Origin: Zeus faber
Lineage: Eukaryota > Chordata > Actinopteri > Zeiformes > Zeidae
Length of the DNA: 64,000 nucleotides
Reading direction: 5' to 3'
Assembly (NCBI GenBank): GCA_960531495.1
Contig: OY482851.1
Span: 13,108,319-13,172,318 of the forward strand
Program-made: the position numbers and the translations under genes
Shown here: positions 10,872 to 23,584 of the stretch, piece by piece
How positions within the stretch are numbered: the stretch's first letter is position 1
How the letters are laid out: each line of letters begins with the position of its first letter
The notes under the pieces: generated by a model
Databases searched by the model: none
Told to the model about the DNA's origin: nothing
What the model saw: only the letters and a program-made list of their open reading frames with translations

Positions 10872-13640
10872 TGCTGACCCCGACAAAAAAAAGGGGTTGA
10901 ATGTGAAATCGTGTTTAATCAATTTCAAGAGCAGTGGCCGATATGACGTCTCGCCTCGGTGGAAGGGAGGCGTCACTTGAGAGGGAGAGGGAGCTCGAAA
11001 GATAAACCTCATGGAGAAGTGGAGAGATAAACAGCTGATCATAAAGTTCAGATCACGCGTTGATCATTACGGAAAAACCCCACAGTACATAGATGTATCG
11101 GGCGCCTACTCTCTGTTGCATCTTTTATGGGATGTACCGCATTCAAGTTTTTGTTTTGTTGTCTCGGGCTCCAATCGGATGGTGTTTGGTTGTTTGCCTC
11201 ACTCCTGTCCTCCCCGAGGCGGCATCAAACAGAATTTTCACATTCGACGGCGGTTCCGTCCTCGCCTGGCGGTTCCTGCGCCGGAATACCTCCAACTCCG
11301 GCCCGCCCATGATGGAGGTGGATCCAGCTCTAATTAAATGTAACTTCTCTTCCCTCTCCGCTCACACCGGCCAAGAAAAGCTTCATTTTTTTTTTTTTTT
11401 TCCCTCTCCCGCTTTGTGCCGCCGCAAAAGGGGATGAGTCATTCGAGATGTTTAATGTACTGCGCGGCGGCGCAGCGGGTCGCCCCGTCGCTCCCTCCCT
11501 CGCCACCGCTCCCCTCACAGTGAGATACTCCTCATCTCGGCTCCCCGTCAAGAGCGGGGCACGCGGCATTTCCGCGTGCCCTCCAAAACCCTGAAGACAT
11601 GGAGGTCAACCAAACTCTTTTTTATTTGTTGTTGTTTTTTTGGTACGAGAAGGGTGGGCTGGAGTCCATTTTGAAGGGTTGAGTTCAAGGGTTTTCCCAG
11701 GACTAGTGTTTGGCTACCGCACAGCGGGGGGCGGGGGCGCGGGTGCGGTCTGCCAATCCATCCATCTGTGTTCCAAAAACGGTTCATGTGCCTTTTGAAT
11801 TCAACACAATAGATCGCTTTTTTTTCGAATTCGACACAATAGATCACTTTTGACCGTGCGTCGTGAAGTTCAGGGAGCCGAGAAACACAGAGGACTCTCC
11901 TCCGTTGGGTCGCTTTTGGCGCCGCCACACCCGGCGCGGTCTGGAAGCTCGGCCGCGAATGCGGTCGAAGTTGAAATCGCTTTCGCCCAAATTTCCCGCC
12001 CAAGTTTCTTTACGGAGAAAGGAAAATGCAAGATAAACGCCGTTCCAATTGAATGCATGTTTTTTTTTCTCCCCCTCTTCTCCTTTATTTCCTTTATTAA
12101 GCGTTTGTGGATATAAAAAATATGCATCCCAAAAAAATAAATGTACAATATATGATTTAATTCCATTTAAATGTATAATATAGGATTTACTCAGTCAGCT
12201 GTAGATTATCTCTACAATATTTACTTTAGTCAGTCTCCCCTCCGAGCTGCCCTTTTCATGACTAAATACCCATCGGTGGGAATGTGACCCCGCTTTGAAC
12301 CGACGTCGCTTCAGGAAACCTCCAGCCCCCGGGCTCTTCTGACCAGCCTGTAAAGAAAATGGATGCTTGGGTGGGGGAAAAAAAGAAAAAAAAAACAATG
12401 TCCCCTATAGGAAATACTGCAGCTTTGGACGGCGCCGCGAGGCGATTTCTGAAGAGATAGAAATTGTGCGCTCTGGGCCGCGAGGCGCTCGGGGTTGCGA
12501 GGCGCCCGGGGTCGCTGCGCTGAGGTGGACTCGAAGGGAAATGAGTCAGTTTGGCGGTAAATTGTCAATCCTCGCAGTCTTAAATTGGTGGTTTATTCGC
12601 CGAAATACCCTGTCTTTGACTGTCTATCAAATCATTTTTGAACAAATGCTGCCCTCTACCGGCCCCAGCCTGTCACTACGAGTTGTAGTTTTCCTAAAAA
12701 TATTTTGGATGTAATATAACATTCAAACAGGTTGTGCGAGGGAGCCCTGAGGTACTGTCACCCCCTACTGCCATGTACATATTCCTATTGACAGCTGAAT
12801 TTAGGGTACTCTATGTATTCCACTCCATGTTTTTCAAAGGTTTGCACACAATTGTTCTTGGAACGAGGTGATGCTTGAACTAGTCATGACATTATGTAGA
12901 ATGTATGTTTTGATTTCTGAAAATAGAGGATTTAATTCGACAATAAGTTACACTTCACACACGACACATGACTTGCCATGAAGTAAATTAAGTGAATTAG
13001 ACTCGTATGAGAATGCATATTTTATTATTTGAGCCATTGGAACACACAACAAAGAAACAACGTGAATTCAATTCCTGCGTTTTATTACAAAGTTAATACA
13101 AGTGATTGTGGTTTCTCAAGCGAATCAATTTATTATTTGCTAATAGTTATTCTTAGAGATAACTGTTGATGATCAGGCGCGCACTACAACACAGGATTAG
13201 ATGGTTGGATCAAACAAGGCACGGCGGTGTGTTTAAAAAGCAAACAAAGCCCAAACCGTCGCTTTGTTTTGGGCTTTGTCGATGGAGCAATTGCAATAAC
13301 CCGTGTTCATCCAGGGATGGTGCTGTGCCTTTGGTTTGATTTGAGGCTTTGAGTTCTCTGTTGCCAAGTCCGTCGCACCTTCACACAATGTCCGCCGGAG
13401 GGAGACAGAGGGCGACGGGCCCTGCAGCGTGGCAGGCGATGGTTATGCACATTATTTCAATCGTCTTAATTCATGCCAGTGGTTTAAACTGAGGCACCCT
13501 TTATGATAATCGATGTCATGTTGTCTATGTTTTTATGTCGTCAAGCTGCATATCTTTACATTGTTAGGTCGGTTTTTACAGCCACAGAGGGACCACAGAG
13601 AGAAATTGTGGCGCCATGAAAAAAACAATTCCAATTAGTC
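10872..13640. other. Non-coding stretch with a GC-rich hairpin and a T run
   Basis: No exon was recognised. A T run lies at about 11386-11402. A GC-rich perfect hairpin with 10-bp arms (GGGCACGCGG) and a 5-nt loop is at 11557-11581. A short tandem duplication (unit about 33 bp, containing GACACAATAGATC) is at about 11785-11850. The 12400-12560 part is CpG-rich. From 12700 to 13640 the DNA is AT-rich and featureless. Confidence 0.5.
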
Positions 13641-13647
13641 TTTCCAG

Positions 13648-15680
13648 ACCTGTTAATGGACAGAAATGTGTGTCACTAGAAACTGAATTTGAATCATTTA
13701 TATTTCATTTTGAATTGCTCAACTTGAATCATTGCGTGAAACAAACAGAACTTGTGTCACATCATTAGAATTCTTATTGTTTAACTTGAATAATTGCATT
13801 GAAAAAGGGAATCTGAATGGCACAATTTGAAATGTGTTTTATTCATTCGGAACTGAATTCAAATAAACTTGAGCCTGAATGTAATATTGTGAAGTTGAAT
13901 TCATTTGCACTAAAACAGATTTTGATCCTCACTGAAAATTTAATTCAAATTTGGTTCTACGTAATTCAAATTCAGTTCGCCCTGGGACCCTCAACAAAAA
14001 GCCAGTTGGATTTTTCCATTGCATGTTGGATTACTGCAGAAAAATAATCTCAGTGGCAAACCAAGGTTTATGATAGTCATTTTTTTTCAGCAAGATCATC
14101 TTCACACACTTTTATGACTTTTGAAGTGTAAATGCAATCGCCAGAAGTAAAACGCAAACGTCAGGCTGTGAAAAAAAAAAAGGTCGCATGACTTTAACGC
14201 CACCACCGCTAAGCTTCCAACTTGTCATTTCACACGCTTACCTCTTCTACACAAACCTGGAGAGTTTGAGTGTTCGGCGTGGTGACGTTTCATGTCCCCG
14301 ACAGCCTCTGGAGCCTCATTTAGCCACTTGTAAGTAAAAAGTTTTTTAAGACACTTTACAAATTCACGAATGGGGTATTTACTGACGTGTTCTATGTCGT
14401 AGAACAAAACATCAAATTCTCTTAAGCTTGTGTTAACCGCAGAGCTTGTTTCAGGCATCGAACCAAAAACCCATTCAGAAAACCCATTGACTTTGGGAAA
14501 AGGGAACCAGAAGTGCAGGAATGCAAACTAATTTCCGGGGTTTTAGGACTCGTTCCTGCAGCGTTCTGTTCAGTTTCAGTTTACTGAGACACACATCCGG
14601 GTTGTTGAGGTAGAGCAATGGAGTGCAGATTCACAGAACTCCTTTTTCAGGTTCTGCAACGACTGAAGAGCACAACAGTGAGTTTCCCAAAGTGGATTTC
14701 CCATTCATTCACTTTTCATAAGCTCCTTATATAAAGACTTTTAGAAAGAGCCTGGAATCAAGCCAACCAACTATGACATGAATTGTGACCGTGAAATAAT
14801 TCATTCAAGCAAAATAAATTGGAAAAGGGAAAAAAAAAAGGCAGAAAAAAACCGTACATAAATATTAAGGAACTACTCATCCCATAAACAAGTGGAAATG
14901 AAACCTTTCCAACGAATTCCAACCTAACGATAGTTAAACGAGCTTCTTCTTGAGTTTCACCTTTGTCATTATTATCGGATTTATATTGTTATTACTGGTG
15001 TTGCAATCATGTTTGCTCTGTGGTCAACGTAACGTAAGCAATGGTAGAGTTCTCTGGTAGCACTGGGTCCACCCAGTTTTGTTTTTATTTCCTAGAAAAT
15101 ATCCCGTATTTTTACCTCTCTAAAAAAATTCAAACATAAAAAAGGTTGGCTACGCCGCCAGTCTCCGTTTCTTCTGACGGCTGCACGGTCCGCTGTGTGT
15201 CCGTCCTCGCTCCCCTGTTTCTCCAAACAAAACCAATAAAAACAGTGTGTTTTTATTGTAGATGTATATATTGTAATTGAACGGAACAAAATAAAAACAC
15301 GGCGCGTAACGGGGACAGTTTCTCAGGGCGGAGAGGAGCTCTGTGAATCTGCACTCGGATTCTCATCCTCAACGACCCCGGATGTGTGAGACACACTGAA
15401 CTGAAAGCGAAATGCGGGAACTGATTGAATTTTCGTAATATTACTTTCAGTTTCAAGTTTATTGGAATTCAGTTCAAAACGAATAAATTCAATTTCAAAT
15501 GATGCCATTCAGATTCTGTTTATCAATGCAATTATTCAAGTTAAACAATAGAAATTCAATTTATGTGATTGAAATTCAGTTTTTTTCAATGCAGTTATTC
15601 AATTTGAGAAACTAAAATTGAAATATAAATGATTCAGATTCTAGTGACACATATTTCTGCCCACACCTGTTTCTTAATGC
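13648..15680. mobile_element. Element with long imperfect inverted arms, family not recognised
   Basis: The left arm (13648-about 13925, resuming about 14555-14642) is the reverse complement of the right arm (15335-15680). Matching landmarks include GTGTCACTAGAA at the outer ends, TTTAACTTGAATAATTGCATTG-type sequence in the middle, and CACACATCCGG plus GTGCAGATTCACAGA at the inner ends. The left arm is interrupted by about 600 bp absent from the right arm, and that insert holds the exon-like frame at 14242-14490. About 690 bp separate the inner ends. Long subterminal inverted repeats of this kind fit a non-autonomous or degraded DNA transposon. No target-site duplication was identified, so the exact ends are uncertain. 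Confidence 0.65.
14242..14490 (-). other. Exon-like open frame inside the inverted-arm element, unknown product
   Basis: On the minus strand, a pyrimidine-rich stretch ending CCCTTTTCCCAAAG (a plausible splice acceptor, AG at 14492-14491) precedes 249 nt of open frame that ends AAGAG just before GTAAGC, a near-consensus donor. The 83-codon segment includes NGFSEWVFGS near its start, then FDVLFYDIEHVSKYPIREFV and KKLFTYKWLNEAPEAV. Its length divides by three, so skipping or inclusion would keep frame. I do not recognise the family. It could be a transposase exon, captured host sequence, or chance. No second exon or promoter was identified. Confidence 0.3.
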
Positions 15681-15689
15681 ATCCTGGTT

Positions 15690-16351
15690 TGACATCATTA
15701 ATTCAATAACAATTCAATTGAAATGAATTGAATTCCGTTTTAACAGCATTTTCATATACAACAGCATTAGAATAATATTTAATATGATTATTCTTCTCTG
15801 TCTCTTTCTCGGTTGTTTCCCTTTGAGGGCTTATGGAGATATGCACGAGAAGATACAATCAAGCCGAAAACACCCTTTTTTTTCTTTTCTTTTTTCCTTA
15901 TTATACGACAAAGCCGATTTTAATTTTCCGGCTTAAAAAAACGATGCAAATTCTGGCGGACGTTGTCAGGCATCACCAGAGCGGCCCCGACACCAATGCA
16001 AATCAGCTCCAGATTGCGTTCTGTGATGTGACAGGATAGCGTGTCCTCTCCAAATCAAAGACGTCCAATCTGTCGGATTTAATGACGTCGTGCAAGAAGC
16101 TTGGGTCGCGAAAAAAAGAAAGAAGGTAGTAAAGCTCAAAACGTCGTGAAGAAATGTACGTGCGGCGGCGGCGGTGTCAGGTCGATCACAGTCAAAGGAA
16201 AGTCTGCACGTCTAAGAATATGAGTGGAAACTCGGAAACGCATGGTTGTTTTATCTTCCTGTAGAAGATCTCCTCCGTCTGTGGTTGGTTGTTGACCGCG
16301 GCAGGTTCTGATTTGAGGTGTTAATTGACTGCAAAGGAGAGGTCTTCAGCG
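15690..16351. other. Non-coding stretch, no gene seen
   Basis: AT-rich at first, then mixed sequence with a T/C-rich run near 15875-15900. No coding or repeat family was recognised beyond the flanking elements. Confidence 0.45.
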
Positions 16352-16728
16352 ATGATGCCAGTACCGAGCGACCATACCAGTACCAAGCGACCATACCAGT
16401 ACCGAGCGACCATACCAGTACCGAGCGACCATATCAGTACCGAGCGACCATATCAGTACCGAGCGACCATACCAGTACCGAGCGACCATACCAGTACCGA
16501 GCGACCATACCAGTACCGAGCGACCGTACCAGTACCGAGCGACCATACCAGTACCAGGCGACGATACCAGTACTGAGCGACGATACCAGTGCCGAGCGAC
16601 AATACCAGAACCAAGCAATGATACCAGTACCGATTGACGATACCAGTACTGAGCGACGATACCAGTACCAAGCGACGATACCAGTACCAAGCGACAATAC
16701 CAAGGGACGATACCAGTACCAATGTGTA
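16352..16728. repeat. 19-bp minisatellite, about 19 copies
   Basis: A tandem array whose unit reads ACCATACCAGTACCGAGCG. The left two thirds are mostly GACCAT-type units. The right third, from about 16556, is mostly GACGAT-type units with more substitutions and one shortened copy near 16695. The unit length is not a multiple of three and the unit lacks stops in most frames. Long open frames therefore appear on both strands with a 19-residue repeat; none should be read as a gene. Confidence 0.95.
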
Positions 16729-16834
16729 ATTCAGTGGCCGAGTGTTTTTGTCGTGAAAACAATTAGTCAGCGCTCATCGAAGCCATTTTTAAATTCGAAT
16801 GGCGAAATATCCTGTGGTGCACTCTGTCAACCCA

Positions 16835-16836
<2 letters not shown>

Positions 16837-16882
<46 letters not shown>

Positions 16883-16952
16883 CAAGGGGGTCTGTGAATG
16901 GAGAAGTTATTTCCTGTATTTATTTCTCTCTTTTTTTTTTTTTTTTTTTTTT
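16837..16952. repeat. (TG)n array and poly(T) run
   Basis: A TG array occupies 16837-16881 and a pure 22-nt T run 16931-16952. Confidence 0.95.
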
Positions 16953-17085
16953 CCCCCCCTCCGTCTCCTCATAGTCCCCGACAGACGCAATTGTCTCACT
17001 CCATCCGGGTTGCCCTTGGTAACAGGGGTGAAATGCATGTAGACGCCATGTGCCGGGAAAAAAAAAAAGATCTCGAATACAAAGG

Positions 17086-18969
<1,884 letters not shown>

Positions 18970-19425
18970 TCTATCTATCTATCTGTCTATCTATCTATCT
19001 ATCTATATGAAGTTATATCGTTATATCTATTTATCCATCTTTTTATTGTTTTTTTTCTCCGTAAACACAATTTATGCACCAGCCCGCTCTGCCAGACACA
19101 CTGTGACACGCCCATCCTGCCTGTCGCACTGTCCTCTTTACTAATGAGTGTGGACTCCTGGTTACTCAATAACTAATGTGTGCTTTTAGTGCCGTCTGCA
19201 CACTCAGAGATGCACGTACACACACACACACACGCGCACGCGCACACACACACACACAGACGCTCACGGTCAAACCCCACACACTCTGTTGAACATTGCG
19301 CACTGTCCCCCAAGTCTGCAATATCTCTCCCTTTGGCCTTCCATCTTAGTCCGCGCCGTTCGTGCTCTCATGTGCACGCCTTCCTCGCCGGCTATCTCAG
19401 CACATCGCAAGCACGCACGCACATG

Positions 19426-19508
<83 letters not shown>
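18970..19508. repeat. (CTAT)n and two (CA)n microsatellites
   Basis: A CTAT array lies at 18970-19007, a CA array with CG variants at 19217-19259, and a longer CA array at 19428-19508. The sequence between them is unremarkable. Confidence 0.95.
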
Positions 19509-19511
<3 letters not shown>

Positions 19512-19670
19512 TACACACCAACACACACATCGAGTGAGATAAGGAGGAGTGCCGCTACGCAATGCTGTGCTAAGCCAAACAGGGGAGAGGAGGGCCGAGG
19601 AACGCTGTACAAGTGGCAATTCCAGTCAAGGAGTCTGACGCTCTACACTCACATCACACACATGCATACT

Positions 19671-19730
19671 CTCTCTCTCACCCCCCCCCCCCCCCTCTCT
19701 CTCTCTCTCTCTCCCTCTCTCTTTCTCACT
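19671..19730. repeat. C run and (CT)n array upstream of the PDE4D5-type promoter
   Basis: CT units, then a C run of about 16 nt (about 19680-19695), then CT/CCT units. On the opposite strand this is a G run next to a GA tract. Confidence 0.95.
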
Positions 19731-20221
19731 CGCGCGCCTCTCTGCTCTGCTCTAAAGGATCAGTAGCTTGGAAACAGGCTGCAGTCAGCAATCAGCCTGA
19801 GTGAGGAGAGGCAGGACGGACCGCTCTGGCCGAATGGGAAGCAGGACGGAAGGCATCGTGACTGGAGCGACTGGCACCCGGGTCCATCGCGGCGCGGCGC
19901 CGCTTCCCTCACTGTTTCGCGCCGGGCCCGTGTGGGTTTAGTTGAGCTCAAACTCTCGCAGCGCTGGACCGCAACGGACTAATCGGGATTGTTTTTTAGC
20001 CTTTTCGAGAAAGGAGCCGGACCGGAGCAAACGGAATTCCCTTTCCCCCGCCCGCCGGTACCTCCGTCTGCATCACCCTCCGCCCCCCCGCCCCCCTCCG
20101 CCCTCCCTCCACCCTCCTTTTTTTTTTTACAGCAGACGTTCACTGCTCTACAGCGGAGGAAGACCACAGACCTGAGCGCTCCTGCAGAGAAAAGAGGAAG
20201 GGAGGGAGAGAAGGAGGAAGA

Positions 20222-20272
20222 ATGAGAGCAGGATCTCCTCCGTTTGCGCTCTCTGCCTGTCCTCGGTCCTGA
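20222..20272 (+). other. Upstream ORF of 16 codons in the 5'UTR
   Basis: An ATG at 20222 opens 16 codons and stops at a TGA at 20270-20272, before the main start codon. It is in the transcribed leader only if transcription starts upstream of 20222, which is assumed rather than shown. Confidence 0.4.
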
Positions 20273-20295
20273 GGAGATTCTGGAGATTTTTAACC

Positions 20296-20304
20296 ATGGA
20301 ATGA
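20296..20304 (+). other. Minimal upstream ORF ATG-GAA-TGA
   Basis: A two-codon upstream frame in strong start context (AACCATGGAATGA). Start-and-stop elements of this kind commonly reduce initiation at the main start 195 nt downstream. Its role here is inference. Confidence 0.45.
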
Positions 20305-20450
20305 TCTTATTTTTGGGATTAACACGACTCCTCTAAAGGGAATCCCCCAACTCTTGACTGACGCAGTAGTGGACGTTGCGCCCGCCGCCGCCGCTGGCCT
20401 CATCCGTCTCCAGACTCGCTCGGCCGCCTTCCCCGCGAGCCGGGTGTCCG

Positions 20451-20497
20451 GCGGAGGTGGAGGTGGCGGAGGTGGAGGTGGTGTCGCCGGGGGCGGG
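20451..20497 (+). promoter_or_regulatory. G-rich (GGAGGT)-type leader repeat ahead of the start codon
   Basis: Six to eight GG doublets separated by one or two bases (units GGTGGAGGTGGC), followed by GGGGGCGGGC directly against the ATG. The RNA could form a two-layer G-quadruplex at the initiation site. Confidence 0.5.
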
Positions 20498-20498
20498 C

Positions 20499-20761
20499 AT
20501 GGCCCAGCAGGCAGGCATGGGGGTGACCCAGCAGGACACCCTGGCCGTGCCCCCCATGCCCAAGCACTCGGGCCTGAACGAGGACCTGGTGAAGATCCTG
20601 AGGGAGAACCTGCTGCAGCCGGAGAGGCCCCGGGGCCACCGCCGCTCGCCCTCCTCCATTTCCCCCCGCCTCTCCCCCCGAAACTCGCCGCGGCTGCTGC
20701 GCCGCATGCTGCTCAACAACAACATCCACAAGCAGCGGCGCTTCACCGTCGCACACACATG
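20499..20761 (+). CDS. pde4d: First coding exon of a cAMP phosphodiesterase 4D, long isoform 5 type
   Basis: PDE4D hydrolyses cAMP. Its alternative first exons set where each isoform is anchored. This exon encodes 87 residues plus two bases of the next codon (TG), close to the 88-residue isoform-specific N-terminus of mammalian PDE4D5. Recognisable blocks are MAQQ at the start, LNEDLVKILRENLLQ (about residues 26-40), SPRNSPRLLRRMLL (about 59-72) and QRRFTVAHT at the end. The TG left over would become Cys with the next exon, as in the mammalian junction. ATG 20499 has G at -3 and +4 and is the first in-frame ATG; the frame is open back to a TAG at 20367. A GTGAGG donor follows at once. The next shared exon (FDVDNG... 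and UCR1) is not in the window. The segment before LNEDLVK lacks the Asn-Pro-Trp found in mammals. A paralogous fish copy of pde4d is the main alternative. Confidence 0.93.
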
Positions 20762-20767
20762 GTGAGG
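20762..20767 (+). other. pde4d: Splice donor of the PDE4D5-type exon
   Basis: ATG|GTGAGG fits the vertebrate donor consensus and lies exactly at the exon end expected from the family. Reading through gives TGG then TGA, so unspliced RNA would stop one codon later. Confidence 0.9.
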
Positions 20768-20820
20768 CGGCGTCCACAACCTGCCCGAATAGTGGGAGTT
20801 GGACGTAATGTTCACATCCA

Positions 20821-20825
<5 letters not shown>

Positions 20826-20866
<41 letters not shown>
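20826..20866. repeat. (TG)n microsatellite about 65 bp after the donor
   Basis: A pure TG array of about 20 units at the very start of the first intron. Confidence 0.97.
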
Positions 20867-20869
<3 letters not shown>

Positions 20870-20870
20870 G

Positions 20871-20920
20871 AAGGTAGAGAGAAGGATTACCACGACGCAA
20901 AGAGAACATGAGAGATTTGT
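20871..20920 (+). repeat. 50-bp direct repeat, copy 1
   Basis: Directly after the TG array. It matches 23585-23634 at 47 of 50 positions (core GGATTACCACGACGCAAAG) and is followed, like the other copy, by TG-rich sequence. Confidence 0.9.
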
Positions 20921-21482
20921 CGGGCTGTGTGTGTGTGTTTTTTCCTTGGATGTCTTGGTCTTGTGTGAGTTTGTGCCTGTATGTGTGTGTGTGTATCGGT
21001 CTTAACTGCACAAACGTCTCGAATTTTCAAGGTCAAACTGAAACTGCGTGTGTTTGCAGTGAACGCAGTCGCTTGATAAGCTATTTAAGGGATTAAACCG
21101 CTCTTTGTTTGCTCATTCGTCTTGAATGCTTTCATAAAATTGCCTGAGCGTGTATGTGTGCTTGTGCGCGTGCATGTGTGTGTTCTTAAGATCCCTTCTG
21201 GGTGACTCGGTTAAAATCCAGGGAACACCGTCGTTGCACATTAGACACCGCTCTCCTTATTTCTGCTTGATTCATGTTCTTTAATGAAAATTTGTTTTGG
21301 TACTTGGTATTCGGTGTGTCCCGGTATTTCCTGAAATTGGTGAAAAACTGTTTTGTGGCCGAGGTGGCCAAGATTTCCATGTTGCGTGAAAATGAATGCA
21401 GAAAATACGAGCTGAAGCAATGCACCACCAGGACTTTTTGCTTGACTAAATATTCATCTTGTGTGTATTTGCTGAAGTGTAT

Positions 21483-21484
<2 letters not shown>

Positions 21485-21550
<66 letters not shown>

Positions 21551-21813
21551 TGTGCACGCGGTATGCCACCTCAGTATTTGGGAGCCTTGGACCCCTTCCC
21601 TCCTGATGTGCTTCCTCGTCCACACCTGCCTGCCTGCAGTTTTTGACTATTAATTAGTCTTCTATTCCTGGCTGTCTATCCACCTGCCCACTCCTCCTTC
21701 CCCTCCCTCCCTCTCTCATCTATTCCCCCGTCCTCTCATCCATTTTTCCTCCTGCCCTTCTCTCGTTCTCCCTCCCTCCCTCCCTCCTCAAGCCTCTCAG
21801 CCTCCGACGCGCT

Positions 21814-21852
<39 letters not shown>
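21485..21852. repeat. (TG)n and (CA)n microsatellites
   Basis: A TG array occupies 21485-21548 and a CA array 21814-21852. CCCT-rich unique sequence lies between them (about 21690-21790). Confidence 0.97.
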
Positions 21853-23584
21853 CTTTTCATATTCTGCGTCTTTTGTCTCCTCGCTCAGCTTTTCCTCCCT
21901 CACCCTCGGCAGTATCCCCCACTTTTATCCTGTCCTATTACCCTGTGACCATTCCTGTTGCCATTTCCATCGCATTATGCCCCATTTCTCTCCTTTTATC
22001 GTTCCCTTCCCGTCCCTCCCTGCACTTTCCTCCCACGGTGTACATTTCCGCCCCCAGTTTACCCTGTCATCTCGTTCCAATTCCCTTTTACCACACTCTA
22101 TATGTTTTTGTTTTTTTTTGTTTTATTTTTTCCTGTGTTTTACTCCTCCGCTATCCTGCCCCGTCCATTTTCCTCCGTCTTGCCTCCGCCCTCCGGCGTA
22201 CGCCGTCTCCGCTGCCTCTCGAAAAGATGAGACGGCGCAGTGGGATTTTTGACTTTTAAGCATTTCCTACGTTTACATTTTTGGGCTTAATTACATTTCT
22301 GTCGCGTTCCTGAAGATTGTACAACGGGAGAAGCCACCAATAATCTCCCGCAAGCTGATTGAGGTGTATGGAGATGACTCGTTCTACCCTCCATGGCGTC
22401 GATCGGCGGCAACGCTTTACTTTCTGCAAAAGAGCTTTATTTGTGTCGTGGGTATGTCCGGGAGTCCTCGATTCGGTCCCAGGTTCTGACTCCAATGAGG
22501 TTGCGACCGGTACCCTAACTTCCACCTTCCCGCCTCCTAATTGGACGGGTCCGTGCCCCGCGTGGACCGGTCCTGCCTGTCAGTCATCCATCCTCACGAT
22601 TCGATCTTGAAACGGGGTGCCACGCCCGAATGGCCAGCGCCGTCGGAAGCAAATCATCATTAATCGTTCCGGGCTGTCATCCGCCAATTAAACAATGTTT
22701 AGCTCCAGTTCATCAATGTGCGCGGCCTCGCTGCCGTTTTGGTTGGCCCGTCCACAGCCTCGGCACCCAGGAGGCTCTTTAGGTTGTTTCTGTGTTCTGA
22801 CGACACGGGGGGACAAGCTGGGTTGTTCTACTGGGATCCAAATGTAAAGCCCTGTCAGAAGAACAGCTTTTTAACCTATTTTTTAACTGTGTATCTCAAA
22901 GTCCAAAGAAATGCAAACTAAACTTGACAAAGCCTATGGCAGAATGTGGGCTTGATATTGTAGCCAAAAGATTTTAAGGAGTTAAAAGTGGCTGGAGGTG
23001 GATGTGGATGAGGTATCGTAGCAAATGGTGTGTCTGTGTTCGTTTGGACCGAGCGCTTGCCCCTCGATGCCCCATGTTGAGGTGGGTTTTTTTTTTTAAG
23101 CGTGTTGTCTGGGCAGGATATGCATATTCATGAGGAACGTCTCCTCGGTGCACCAAAACGACAAAACGCCTGAAGAACCGGAGCGGGGGCGTCCACGTGC
23201 CTTTTTACTTACATTTTTTTTTTTTAAGCACCCGCCCCTCGTCCCTGCACGGGCCTGTAGCGCGGGGAAGTGAGATCTGATCACCGATGGTCACTCGACA
23301 GCTCTGAGCCGAAGAGGGCGAGAGCCTCTGCCCCCGTCTCTCTCTCTCCCCCTCTCTCTCCACGACACGGCAAACAGCACTTACATCGTTTCAATGCTCG
23401 GATTGTTCCTGGCGGATAAAAAAAATTAACAAATCATCGGTCGTCAATGTCAATCGGGATCGTTGGAGTCGATCGCCGAAAGAGGGTTTGATGGTAAATC
23501 TGCCCCACGCCTAGCGACCACTCTGTCAAACACTTTACACGTGACTTCACCTTGGCTGCGCCTTGACATTTGTCAACTCAACGC
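21853..23584. other. Presumed intron sequence, no exon seen
   Basis: Pyrimidine-rich to about 22200, then mixed sequence. I looked for other PDE4D alternative N-termini and the shared FDVDNG exon and did not find them. A short CT run lies at about 23336-23360. Confidence 0.45.

Larger units (their letters stand above)
19760..20498 (+). promoter_or_regulatory. GC-rich promoter and 5'UTR of the PDE4D5-type transcript
   Basis: A GC- and CpG-rich island runs from about 19760 into the coding exon, in contrast with the AT-rich surroundings. It contains C-rich/Sp1-like tracts (about 20080-20115), no clear TATA box, and an uninterrupted lead into the start codon. Such TATA-less CpG-rich starts are usual for vertebrate PDE4 alternative promoters. 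The transcription start cannot be placed from sequence alone. Two short upstream open reading frames and a G-rich repeat just before the start suggest translational control. Confidence 0.65.

Noticed and set aside
16352..16728. Regularly spaced repeats as a possible CRISPR array
   Set aside because: The units are directly tandem without spacers, and the organism is a vertebrate.
16318..16974. 218-codon frame with Tyr-Gln-Tyr/Pro-Ser-Asp repeats
   Set aside because: It is the translation of a 19-bp minisatellite that stays open on both strands, followed by a TG array.
20354..20911. 185-codon frame overlapping the PDE4D5 exon in another frame
   Set aside because: It starts at TTG, runs through the TG array, and is a shadow of the real exon.
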